From Rhipidocladum racemiflorum (Eukaryota > Streptophyta > Magnoliopsida > Poales > Poaceae), in contig CM070576.1 in assembly GCA_036346355.1 (NCBI GenBank), positions 16,785,558-16,849,557 of the forward strand: a stretch of DNA of 64,000 nt. The letters run 5' to 3'. The position numbers and the translations under genes are program-made. The notes beneath the pieces are model-generated. The model had not been told where the DNA came from. It worked only from the letters and a program-made list of their open reading frames with translations, and ran no database searches. Shown in pieces: positions 10,432 to 20,358 of the stretch; the stretch's first letter is position 1, and every line of letters begins with the position of its first letter.

Positions 10432-10995
10432 TTAATGACAAATCACCATGAAGATAGCAGTATGATGGTACCTGATTAACACAATGTAAAGCTTTTCCTC
10501 CTTGTTTTCGTCAGACCAGACGGTGAGGTCGAAGAAGTTCCTCCGGGACTTCTTCTTGGGCGTGTCGTGCAGCTCCAGCTCGCCAACGGTGTCCCCTTTC
10601 TCGCCTTCCGCCGCCACTTGTGCAGGCGAGGGTGGCGTCGCGAGGCTTGAAGTAGGAGATGGCGCGACCCTCCGAGCGATGCGCGGTTGCCCGGTAGGCG
10701 CCGAATGCCGGCGTGGGGAAGCGGCGACGTGGAAGGGCGGCGATCGGCGGGCGCCGGTGCCGGCGTGGGGAGCGGCGGCGTGGAAGGGCGGCGGTCGGCG
10801 GTCGGAGCCGTTGCCGCTGCGTGGGGAGGCGGCGCGTGGAGGGGTAACGGACAGCGGGCGTCGGGTGCCGCCGTGGGGGAGCCGCTGCCACTGCGTGGGG
10901 GAGGCAGCGACAGGGAGGGGCGGCGGCGACGGGGATGGAAGGCGTTGAGGTTGAGAGAGGATCGGTCTAGACTCCAGAGAGAAGGGTCGGTCCAA
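10432..10995 (-). CDS. GC-rich Pro/Arg-rich leader ORF of the CACTA element, function unknown
   Basis: The 187-residue frame starts with Pro/Ser/Arg-rich sequence containing degenerate repeats (PRRSPPFHVAASPRR-like), then ELELHDTPKKKSRRNFFD and LTVWSDENKEEKLYIVLIR. Its GC content far exceeds the surrounding CACTA sequence. It lies upstream of the transposase on the same strand and could be a first exon, the element's promoter and leader, or a captured host first exon. Overlapping frames on the other strand are equally long, so protein-coding status is uncertain. Confidence 0.3.
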   Translation of the reverse strand: MDRPFSLESRPILSQPQRLPSPSPPPLPVAASPTQWQRLPHGGTRRPLSVTPPRAASPRSGNGSDRRPPPFHAAAPHAGTGARRSPPFHVAASPRRHSAPTGQPRIARRVAPSPTSSLATPPSPAQVAAEGEKGDTVGELELHDTPKKKSRRNFFDLTVWSDENKEEKLYIVLIRYHHTAIFMVICH

Positions 10996-11028
10996 ACTCT
11001 AGGGATAAGGAGAGAAGTCCCTCTATAA

Positions 11029-11394
11029 CTTTGGCTTTGATTAATAAATTTTGCAGACGATTACATTTTATTATATATTTAAAATTATTTATTGATTAGT
11101 TCATTATAAAAATGATAAAATATAACTGTATAATTTTAATTATTCATTCATTTGTTCTCTACTGTAGTCTCAATTTACAATAAATACTTTAAAATAATTA
11201 TTTCTAGAATTATTTTACCTCCAACTGTTGTGCAAAGGTGACGAAAGCGTACAACTTTGCACAGGGTAGATAAATTTTTTTATTATTGCCATATTGAGTA
11301 TATGACTAAAATATTTTTCATAATTCACCGGTCAAACCTAAAAAACTTCTCGGAAAAGGTAAAATGTAGATCCTCGTTGATAATTGCTTGCAAT
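11029..11394. other. AT-rich CACTA interior, no gene
   Basis: Low-complexity AT-rich DNA between the GC-rich leader and the right subterminal array. Nothing recognisable. Confidence 0.5.
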
Positions 11395-11950
11395 GAAAAA
11401 GTGTAAGCTTTCCACCCATAGTCGGCAAAGGCTTGCCCTCGCCGAGTGTTTTATTTACACTGTCGATAAATGTGTTCCTGTTGGTCATTTCATGCAATGG
11501 CCAAGTGCAAGATTGCTACACATGGTAAATTTTGTACCCCGTCGGTAAATGCTTATATTAGCCGAGTGTAAAATATCTACCCATGGTAAATTCTTTACCC
11601 GGTCGGCAAAGGTTTGCCCTCACCAAGTGTTTTATTTATACCCTCAGTAATTGTGTTCCCCGTCGGTCATTTCATGCAATGGCCGAGTGTACGATTTCTA
11701 CACATGGTAAATTTTGTACCCCGTCGGTAAATGATTTACATTGGCCGAGTGTAACATATTCACCCATGGTAAACTCTTTACCCGGTCGGTAAATGCTTGG
11801 CCTGGCCGAGTGTTGTATTTACTCCTCGGTAAATGTATTTCCCTGTCGGCCATTAATGTAATAATCGAGCGTTTTCCGTTAAACCGTTGGGCATAAGAAA
11901 AACCGTCGGCCACCTTTTTGTTACCGACGGTTTGTTAGCTATTACACATT
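11395..11950. repeat. CACTA right subterminal array
   Basis: Units with CCCGTCGGTAAATG, GGCCGAGTGT and ACCCATGGTAAA repeat at about 60-bp spacing, and pairs of units form a higher-order period of about 182 bp (compare 11594 with 11776, and 11534 with 11716). The closest part to the end has the inverse ACCGTCGGCC motif also seen at the left end. Confidence 0.8.
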
Positions 11951-12431
11951 ACCCTCGGCAAAAGTTAGATTTCTAGTAGTGAGGACAATCAGCCAATCAA
12001 TCAACACAACCCTATTTACAATTTTTCAGTTTCTAGTTCGTAGCAATATTTCCTCTGTAAGTCATCGAGATCAATAAGAGTTGCGCATCGCCGATTTTTT
12101 GCTCTCGTCGACTTGTTTTTCAGGTTCGATCTGCTTTGTTTGTTGCACATCGCCTTTCAAAATCGATCCACCTTTACCCTCGGATTAACCGTAACTGGTT
12201 GATCTAGTTATCTCCTGACCGGCTATTAGCCGACCGGTGTTAAGCCGATAATCATCCATTTATAGGCTCTGATTGATTCTACAATCTTTATCTTGTCAAT
12301 TCTAGGTCAAATTGACTAGCACGCTCTGCAAACCCAGCGTTTGTCTTGTATGTTCGAGGCTGGAAACCCTGCCTCACGTTTTTAGCGCGAACATATTTTG
12401 GCACGCCCGATGGGACCCAAGGAAGTTAATC

Positions 12432-14375
12432 ATGTCGTCGACTGGAAAATCCACAGCTACCGCCGACATTAATACAGAGGCAATAATCGCGCTTACACTG
12501 ACCGATTTAACTCTGGCGCGAAGGAAATTGAAGATCGGTGCAAAGAATGGAAGAGATGATGTTAAAGTGCTTCCAGAAAACACGGCGAGGAGTCACCCAA
12601 AAGGTTGCGCTTCCAACCATCAATTCCATCGGCGATTCCCCCGTTGACCCGGTAAGTCGATACATACCCGGTCAAGCTGATTTATCCAGTATGATTGAGC
12701 AGTCCGTGCATCACGCATTGATAAATCAATCATCGGCTCTAGTCTCCACGCTAAAGCCGATGATCGAAAATAGCGTCAAAACAATTGCCCAGGAGTTGGC
12801 CGTATCTGGGAGTCTGCTAGACCCGTTACAATCCTTACCAACGTACCCAGTGTACTCGATACCACTGAATACAAACATAGTAAATGCGTCGGCTCCAACA
12901 CTCCTAATGATGCCAACCCAACCTACTGTGTTAAAACCTAGCACCCATGTAGATGGAGTTGCACATTACCACAGGCACACGGATGGGGCTAAACTAAACA
13001 CAAACCTACCTAACGCGTCCTCGGCCAGCGGGTTCGGTCAATCGACTTCTAGGCCAATTGAAACAGGCAGGGTTCCTCTGTTCCAAAGGACTATGCCTAG
13101 ACACCAAGCCCCGCACAAGGTGGTCTCGTACGACGAACCTTATCCACCTGCACCTGAAGTATCGGCTATAAGAGATAATGATTATGACTAATTGCCCAAG
13201 TGTCCGGCGACACGGTTCGGCCGACAGCCCGAGTTTGCACTCGGGGGGCAGGGCATAAACTACGATAACTGGCCAGGACATGTAGCGCCACAAGCCGATA
13301 ATATCAACTGGGCAGAGCAAATCGCTGCTGTTTTGAGGGAGCAGTTTGGTTTGCAGCCCAGGGGAAGGGTCATCGATATAGGAAACCATACCAAGATTAC
13401 ATCGACCGCTTGGCCTACCCACATAACTATAGGATTCCAGATTTCGCGAAGTTTTCGGGCGACGATTCCGTAACCACTTTGGAACACGTTAGACGATTTA
13501 TTGCTCAATGCGGCGAAGCAGCCCAGTCCGACGGGTTAAAAATCAGATTGTTCCCGTTGTCCTTATCGGGAACAGCATTCACATGGTTCACCAATTTACT
13601 GCCAAATTCGGTCCATGTTTGGAACGATTTGGAAAGCTGATTTCACGAATACTTCTTCTCCGGCACTACTGAACTAAGGATTTCTGATCTAAGTTCGGTT
13701 AGACAGAAATTCGGCGAATCCTTTTCCGATTACATTAGGAGGTTCAGAGATGTGCGAAATAAATGCTTTAGTGTCATGTTACCCGACGATCAATTGGCCG
13801 ATTTGGCATTTCAAGGGTTAATTCCGCCTCTGAGGGAGAAATTCGCGGGGCAGGAATTCACCGACTTGGGTCATTTGCTCCATCGTTTATCAGCACAAGA
13901 AAGCCGATATTCAGACAAAGGGTTTAAGGATAAGTTTAGGGCTAGTAATGGTGAAAAGGGTAAAGTGAACATGGTCGAGTGTAGCTCAAACGAAACATCT
14001 GAAGATGATGAAGCGGACGTAAATATAGCCGAGTGGACCAAGGGTCCAAAAAAACCACTCGTTTTGACAGGGAGCCGCGCAGACCGTCCTCGGGTTATTT
14101 GAAGACTCGGCCGACCCCGTCGGATTTGGAGGCTAACGACGGACTGCCAAAGGCGCTCGCAGTGTTAGCACCCAAGCCCAATCGAGACGGAAATGAGACC
14201 CTTCGAATAACACGACAACAATCCTGGTATTCCCCCGGTATGCGACCCGAAACACGCCCAGGATCCCCGCATACCGGTTTACAACCTTGTATCACATCAA
14301 TTTACATAAAGGGGGCAACGAACTCGAAGACCCCACAACCAGACACGCGCGGAAGCAAAACCAACCAAACCAACC
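12432..14375 (+). pseudogene. Tat-lineage Ty3 gag, frameshifted, split by a copia element
   Basis: Coding starts at ATG 12432 (MSSTGKSTATADINTEAI) and shifts frame at about 12540. The segment 12540-13191 is a linker region; the capsid-like retrotransposon gag domain lies at about 13395-13930 (IPDFAKFSGDDS, then LPLSLSGTAFTWFTNL, then YIRRFRDVRNKCF). Stops at 13189 and 13638 and a frame change near 13400 show decay. The open frame 13752-14102 continues to the copia insertion at 14376. Gag forms the virus-like particle of the element; no working product is expected here. Confidence 0.8.
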
Positions 14376-15037
14376 TGTAGGATCGAAGTATACGAATATA
14401 GCAATCAGAGGGGGGGTGAATGATTGTGCGGAAGCTAAAACCAAATTCTTGACCTATTAAAAGTTCACCCCAAAACAGAACCAAATAATTGCCTCGTTTT
14501 CGACAAAAACAGAATGATAGAGGTTTGATAAAACGAGAATTCCTGGAGATCCAACCGTAAAAACGATCTGAAATTTGGACACAAGAAACTAGATACCAAT
14601 ACGAATCGAACCCAAAAAGAATCAGCTCGATCGGACTTACGGATCAAAAGATATGAGCTTCGCAAGCTTGCTGATCCAGAACTTGACGAGAATCAATCTA
14701 ATCAAAACTTCAAGATTAAACAAGAACGACAAAAGATTGATCAACTAGACTTTGAGAAACACTAGATCGATACCCTAGAGAGGTTTTTGATGGATCAAAT
14801 CAAGATAAAACTTGAAGAACAAAAACCAATCTAGAACTAGAACAAGCATGCAAACAAGAACCAAAACAGAAAATACTGTAGCGACGTGGTTACTGTAGCA
14901 CGCAAAAATCTTGGAAGAATTTGATCTTTATTTCTTGTCTAAAATACTCTCATCAAAAGAGTACAAACCCTAAAACCAAGCTCAAGGCTTGATGCGCTCA
15001 GCTCTGCTTTGGTGCATTTCAACAGGAGACCCCCCAC

Positions 15038-15047
15038 CTATTTAAAG
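15038..15047 (-). promoter_or_regulatory. LTR TATA box of the copia element
   Basis: CTATTTAAAG on the plus strand reads CTTTAAATAG in the direction of the element. The equivalent in the other LTR is 21021-21030, and the related element at 56902 has a canonical TATAAATAG at about 57530-57540. Transcription would start some 30 bp to the left. Confidence 0.6.
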
Positions 15048-15149
15048 CACCAACCCACAAGGAGTTCTGAATACTATTCCTATTCCCTAGAAGGAACTGT
15101 ATTCCAACTCAACTCTACTTGGCCCAACCAGGCCGAGTACAACTCTTGC

Positions 15150-15275
15150 ACGCCGTATGGCAACCCTACCATACTCACGTGACTAACACTTTGCACGCGT
15201 ATGGCCACCGCCATACTCACGTGACTAACACTTTGCACGCGAATGACCTCCTCGCCATTCTCACGTGACTAACCA
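15150..15275 (-). promoter_or_regulatory. Three CACGTG boxes in a 43-bp tandem repeat, upstream of the LTR TATA box
   Basis: CACGTG occurs at 15176-15181, 15218-15223 and 15262-15267, each inside a repeat containing CATACTCACGTGACTAAC and TTGCACGCG. The other LTR has them at 21158, 21201 and 21243. CACGTGAC is a G-box/ABRE-type site for bZIP and bHLH factors. The array sits 130-230 bp upstream of the TATA box in the element's direction. Confidence 0.65.
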
Positions 15276-15624
15276 TTCTTCATGTGCACCATTCTCTTAG
15301 CGAACGTCCCGCATGACATCCTTGACCACCAAGACCTCAGTTTCCTCCTGAACCTAGTCCCGAACCTCAGTTCCTCCATGAACCTAGTTCCGGTCCCGTC
15401 ATCGACCACATTCGTCTTCGAGCAATACCTGCACATGAACAAACCACAAAACAAATCCGAGCACAAGTCCACGACTTGACTCAATGTCAATCCATGCAAC
15501 TACTCACATGAGCATTGCATAAAGTCCACTTCAAAAGAAGCATCATGAAATCATCACAAATTTCAAATTCACATTCAAAATTCAAATCCAAATCGCTCAA
15601 AACCCTAATTGAGCGAAAACGCAT

Positions 15625-16175
15625 TCACGACGGACAAACAAAGTTGGTCCGTTGTATGAGGAAAAGTTTCTGTTCCAAGAAGCCAACCAAACGCGGAAAA
15701 ACACGTTCACAACGGACAAACAAAGTTGGTCCGTTGTACATGCAAAAATGGCTTCGGTCATGAGCTCAAAACAAGTTCACAACGGACCCGAAGCTTGTCC
15801 CGTATGGCATTGCCACGCTCGGTTTCACAAAAGTAAAACCTTAGAAAAAGTCCATTCACGATAGACAAAAAGAATTAGTCCGTTGTACATGTGAAAATCT
15901 TGGTTCCAAGAAATTATCCAAACCGAAAAAGCTTGTTCACAACGGACCAAGAAAAACTGTCCGTTGTACATGTGAAAATGACTTCGGTCATGGGCTCAAA
16001 AACATGTTCACAACAGACCCAAAAACACTGTCGGTCGCAGATGGGAAACTTACTGTTTCTTGAGAACTTTGTCCGGCGCTAATGCGTAACTTACTGTTTC
16101 TTGTCAAATTGAGTTCGACTCATGAGCTCAAAAACACGTTCACGACAGACCCAAAAACTTTGTCCGTCGTACATG
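15625..16175 (-). repeat. Array of short inverted repeats in the LTR U3 region
   Basis: Seven units, 60-130 bp apart, have a left arm such as ACAACGGAC and a right arm GTCCGTTGT separated by 11-12 bp, usually followed by ACATG. Clear units are at 15627-15655, 15709-15737, 15939-15967 and 16141-16169; others (15778, 15847, 16011) have decayed arms. Confidence 0.75.
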
Positions 16176-16310
16176 GGAGACTTACTGTTTCTTGAGATCT
16201 TGGTCCGGCGCAAAAGCGAAACTTACTGCTTCTTGTCAAATTGTCAAGCACATGCACCAGCACATTTGCAAATTCAATTCTAAGCCAATTTTTCAGCACA
16301 TGATTTCACA

Positions 16311-16322
16311 ATCTCCCCCTTG
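16311..16322 (-). other. Polypurine tract of the copia element
   Basis: ATCTCCCCCTTG on the plus strand reads CAAGGGGGAGAT towards the 3' LTR, which is the plus-strand DNA primer during reverse transcription. Confidence 0.85.
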
Positions 16323-17399
16323 ATGAAAACATTGGCAACACCACTTAGAATTGAACATTTGGCATTCACTATACAAAAGATTTTGAAATCCAAAGGATTA
16401 AAGACCAAAGTAAGAAAACACAGAAATCCCCCTTTGACCAAAATGCAAAACAAAATCTCCCCCTGAGAATGAAAATGTGTGTGAATGTGCAATGCGCCCA
16501 AAAATTTCAAAAATTCTCCAAACTTCTCCCAAAATTCTCAAATTTCCAAATACAACTCTCCCTTTTTCTTTAAACTTTTCAAAGAAAGATTTCCAAATTT
16601 CTCCCCCTTTGACAATGGATTCATCAAGAGTAAAAGAGAGAACAGGTTCAAAATTTTTCCTGAAACAATGATTTCACCAAGAGAAACAAGGGAGTGCCAA
16701 GATAGGAAAAGATGAGCTCATTCGATCATATAACCTTATATATCACATAATATGCAAAATACATGATCTTGATGTGATTTTAACAAGTTAGGGAATGACA
16801 TGCATCTCAACCTCAATTTAGTCAACTATAGCCAAGTACTAAGCAAGATCCTAGCAGAAAAAGCAAGACTTTAAAAATTGAAGCAACTAACAACTTAGGG
16901 CGAGCAAGTAGTTTCAACTCCAATCTAGTAGACCAATTTAATCTTTAAACAATAAGTTGCATGTGGCATGCTTGAAGCATACTTCTTTTATTTTCTAGGA
17001 GTGGCATGCTTGAAGCATACATCTTGTCTTTTGAGGGAATGGCATGCTTGAAGCATACATCTTATCTTTTAGGGAAAGCAAACTGAAGCACATAACTTGA
17101 GGTTTTTTGCTTTTAACAACCCTTTTATTGATTCCCTTTTCTTTTTATTTTTCTTTGATTATAAACATGCAAAAGTGATTAAAAGGTCTTATGAAAGAGT
17201 AAAGTTGAAACCACACTTGCTTCATAGCCCAAATTTGTCAAGAGGATTCAATATCAAGCCTAGAAAAGTAAGATATCATGAGTATTTAGCTATAGGTAAT
17301 CAGTCCAGGAATTCCACAATGTCATTTTTAGTTCAAGAGAGACAATTAGATTATCATATATTAGCTCAATTACATAACATATAAAGAAATATGATAAAG
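16323..17399 (-). other. 3' untranslated part of the copia element
   Basis: About 1.1 kb between the end of pol and the polypurine tract. It is AT-rich, with several CTCCCCCTTTGA-like pyrimidine runs (further polypurine stretches on the element strand) at 16428, 16456 and 16600, and a palindromic repeat at 16955-17065. I see no gene. Confidence 0.6.
16955..17065. repeat. Three tandem units with a 13-bp palindrome
   Basis: GGCATGCTTGAAGCATAC occurs three times at about 40-bp spacing (near 16966, 17001 and 17040). The core ATGCTTGAAGCAT is an inverted repeat around one central base. The related element has the same three units at about 59238-59330, one with the centre changed (ATGCTTCAAGCAT). 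Confidence 0.8.
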
Positions 17400-17404
17400 T
17401 GAGC

Positions 17405-17830
17405 TCATCAAGTGAAAGAACTTGGCAAAGAAACTCCCCCTCAAAACAATCCCATTGGATGAACAATTCCAAGTTCTCCCCGAATAAAAGCAAAACGAGA
17501 AGAAGACAAAGGTTTTGTGAAAATGTCTGCCAATTGATGTTCAGTATCCACATGATGAAGCACAATGTTGCCTTTTTCAACATGATCTTTAAGAAAGTGA
17601 AATCCAATATCAATATGCTCAAGAAAAGGGATTACTCAAGAGGTGGCACGAACCAAATCAAATCAACATCCTCCAAAGTCAACATCAGAAAAAGCTCTTA
17701 AACTAATCCATGAGGAAGCAGAAAGCCAAATGCCAAAATCTTGAGTTCTATGAAGATACCTGAAAATCCTTTTGATAGCTTGTCGATGTGACGCACGTGG
17801 GAAGCTTGAAAACAAGCACACACAAGCACG
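17405..17830 (-). pseudogene. Remnant of copia pol (RT end and RNase H), internally deleted
   Basis: On the minus strand RASHRQAIKRIFRYLH and SLRAFSDVDFGGC mark the RT/RNase H junction. The middle of RNase H is gone. Reading resumes in another frame with HIDIGFHFLKDHVEKGNI and ends LADIFTKPLSSSRF, the usual C terminus. Upstream of 17830 the sequence does not continue into RT, so protease, integrase and most of RT are absent. Confidence 0.8.
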
Positions 17831-18103
17831 TGGGAAGAGTCTCTCATGTAAACCTCTAATTATCTCGTCCTCAACAGCATTATCATCATCTTTATGAACA
17901 AAGACACTCTCCCCTGAACATATGCACTTGTACTGCATCATTTGAACTAGTGCCTTTAAGTAAAACAGAAGTGGAAGAAGCATCTCCAAAGGCAACACTT
18001 TCAGCATGAGATGCACGAGTGAAGGAGAACCAAATCTTATCCTGAACATATGAAGTGAGCATCCAAATTCACTAGCCACATGTTCTCCCTCCTCATGAGA
18101 AGC

Positions 18104-19127
18104 CTACATAGAAGCGAGAAAGTGTCGAGGTCTCGATCTTGGGGTTAGAAATAAGATGTTTAGGAATCGATCTTGAGACACACGACGGACAACAAGAGGG
18201 CACAACACAAGCAGTCTTATGCACAAAATCAAATTTGCCTGCTCCGTGTTTCTAGCAACAAAAGGTGCTTGCATCACCCTAGGCACGTAGTGAGAAGCAA
18301 AGCGTGCCTTTACGAAATTAGACCTAGCCTTAGCTCTTTCTTTCTTTTGTTGTTTGGCTAGTCTAAAGCAAAAATCTACTAAATGTCCATCTCTACCACA
18401 ATGAGTGCAAGTGTATTTAACAGGATGTTTGGCTTTAGAAGTAGAAGCAACATTTGCATTCATCATAGTAGAAGATAACACTCCAAGCAGACTTAAAGAC
18501 AGCTTTTCTTAGGCTCATTGACAATTTCAAATTTTCTCCGTCAAGTGTTTTAACAACGGTGGGAGCATGTGATTTATGATGAGCATAAGAATCAAAACCT
18601 AAACCTTTGTTATGAGTGCTGACTTTTGATTGATCCAAAATCATGTTTAGGTTCTTCTTTCCTTTAGTGAAACGTTCTAATGATTTGTCCAAGTAATCAA
18701 CTTTTCGAGAAAGAGTTAAACAATTATTGCAAGGAACATTCACTTTTCCTTTTTGCTTACGACAAGTTGAGCATGAAAGAACCTCATGTGTAAGCGAGAT
18801 CATCACCAATTGAGAAACCTTAGCATTTGCATCTTTTAATTTTAATTCAAGAGTTGAGCATTTAGAACAAGAAGTTAAACCATGCAAATCATCAGTGAAA
18901 CAGCTAGCATGTTTAATATGTTTCTCATTTTTCTCACTTTCAGCATTAATTTTCTCAATCAAGGAAGCATGTTCTTTCCTAAGCGAAGTAAGCTCATTCC
19001 AAATTAAGTCACATGATTTGCAAGCATCATCATCAGGAATCAAAGTTTTAAGTCTAGCAATTTCAGCATTCAATGATTCAACAACAAAATCATGTTTCTT
19101 AATTTTCTTGTCACGTTTATCAAGCAA
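18104..19127 (-). pseudogene. C-terminal part of the copia gag (coiled coil and second zinc knuckle)
   Basis: The first frame (19127-18435) is rich in Lys, Glu and Leu with heptad-like stretches (RDKKIKKHDFVVESLNAE, LTSLRKEHASLIEKINAE) and scattered CXXC pairs. A frame change near 18480 leads to CTHCGRDGHLVDFCF (CX2CX4HX4C) and QQKKERAKARSNFVKARF. SIRE-type gags carry this long tail after the nucleocapsid. The function of the tail is not established. Confidence 0.75.
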
Positions 19128-19174
19128 TTTACCAAGTCGAGCAACAGCAATAGCTAATTCATCGTAAGAAGGAT

Positions 19175-20318
19175 CTACCTCATTGAAGTCGCTGTCATGA
19201 TCGCTTCGGTGAAGCCGTCACTGCTTTTGGCCATGAGACACAACCCCGTCAACTCATGCTTGCTTGGAGTTGCATCATCCTCGCCGCTCTCCGAATCCAC
19301 ATCGCTCAAATTGACTTGTTCAAGAGCGGAAAGAACTCGATGGACAACTGCGGTTGATGAAGTTCTTCTTCTTTCTATCACTTGGAGAGAACTTCTTCTT
19401 CTCTTTTCTTCATCGTTGTCCTTCTCCTCCCTTGATGCTTTACTTGCAAGTTTTGGACAGTTTGGACGAATATGGTCGAGATCACCACACTCATAGCATC
19501 TTGGAGGATCACCACCACCTCTCTTTCTCTTTATTACATTTTGCAAAGCTTTGTTAAAGCGAGAAGAGAGTAGTGACAAGTCTTCTCGGGAATTGCTCAA
19601 CTGTTCATCGGTTAGTGAAGACAAGAAAGATAGAGCAAAACTTGAAACAGCACCATTATGAGATATGCTAGATTGAGATGTCAAAGCAATTGATTTATGA
19701 TCATTCTTTCTAGCAAAAACATCTAATTCATGAGTTTTCAACTTAGAATAAAGAACATCTAAAGTAAGTGTACTCATGGTAGTAGATTCTTGTATAGATG
19801 TTACTTTCATCTCCCACACCGACATGTCCAAAGCACTAAGCAATTGTCTAGCATTAGCAGCATCATCAAAGCTAACTCCAACGACACGCAAATTGCTAAG
19901 AATCTTATTAAAGCGTGCAAAGAAGTCATCTACCGACTCACCGGGTTTCATCTCAAATCGCATGTATTCTTTTTTGTAAAGATCTTGACGAACCTCTTTA
20001 ATAGTGTTAGAACCCTCATGGTAATCACAAAGAGATTTCCATACCTCATATGCAGATCGAAGATGAATCACACGATCGAAGTCGCTCGTCCCAAGCCTTG
20101 GATGATCAAGTTCGCGCCTTACTATTTGCTTCAACATGTGCGCGATTGGTGTCGTTGGCGTTGTCGCTTGCAGGGACATCATATGGTTTGTAGACCTTCT
20201 CCCAAATTGCGAATCCCTGAGCTTGGATGAACGCCTCCATCTTGGCCTTCCAAAACTGAAAATCAACACCATTGAACGCACAAGGTTTTGTCGAATAATG
20301 ATCCATTGATCTAATCAC
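19175..20318 (-). pseudogene. N-terminal part of the copia gag
   Basis: The start (MIRSMDHYSTKPCAFNGVDF, then FWKAKMEAFIQAQG) is in one frame and shifts near 20110 into the longer frame with YEVWKSLCDYHEG, YMRFEMKPGESVDDFF and FNKILSNLRVVG, typical of the UBN2-like copia gag. The nucleocapsid knuckle CYECGDLDHIRPNC (CX2CX4HX4C) lies at about 19500-19455. Gag packages the element RNA. One frameshift prevents a full-length product. Confidence 0.8.
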
Positions 20319-20340
20319 CGATTAAGATAGATTAGAAAAA

Positions 20341-20356
20341 CCTTGCTCTGATACCA
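20341..20356 (-). other. Primer-binding site of the copia element
   Basis: The minus strand reads TGGTATCAGAGCAAGG, complementary to the 3' end of initiator methionine tRNA, two bases inside the 5' LTR. This fixes the orientation of the element. Confidence 0.95.
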
Positions 20357-20358
20357 CT

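Larger units (their letters stand above)
6292..11981 (-). mobile_element. CACTA transposon (5.7 kb), internally deleted
   Basis: The ends are perfect CACTA termini: CACTACTAGAAATCTAAC at 6292 and its inverse ending in TAGTG at 11981, with inverted repeats of about 31 bp differing at one base. Both sides carry the 3-bp target copy AGG (6289-6291 and 11982-11984). Subterminal arrays flank a minus-strand gene with a transposase-associated domain and the start of a TNP2-type transposase. Most of the TNP2 catalytic region is missing, so the copy is non-autonomous. It is inserted in the LTR of the Tat element. Confidence 0.95.
6088..12393 (+). repeat. 5' LTR of the Tat element, split by the CACTA insertion
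   Basis: The LTR begins TGTTTGCACC at 6088 and ends GCGCGAACA at 12393, followed by the probable primer-binding region. Removing the CACTA element and one AGG target copy leaves about 613 bp. The start is inferred from the TG dinucleotide and family habit; there is no second LTR to confirm it. Confidence 0.6.
14376..16310 (-). repeat. 3' LTR of the copia element
   Basis: Begins TGTAGGATCGAAGTATACG and ends GCACATGATTTCACA on the plus strand. It is almost identical to 20359-22290; the differences are mostly 1-3 bp indels. Confidence 0.95.

Noticed and set aside
15625..16175. CRISPR-like regular spacing
   Set aside because: Units are imperfect inverted repeats in a plant LTR, with related and not unique spacers. 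There are no cas genes and the genome is eukaryotic.
20341..20358. Possible tRNA gene at the TGGTATCAGAGC motif
   Set aside because: Only the 3' complement of tRNA-Met is present; it is the primer-binding site of the copia element.
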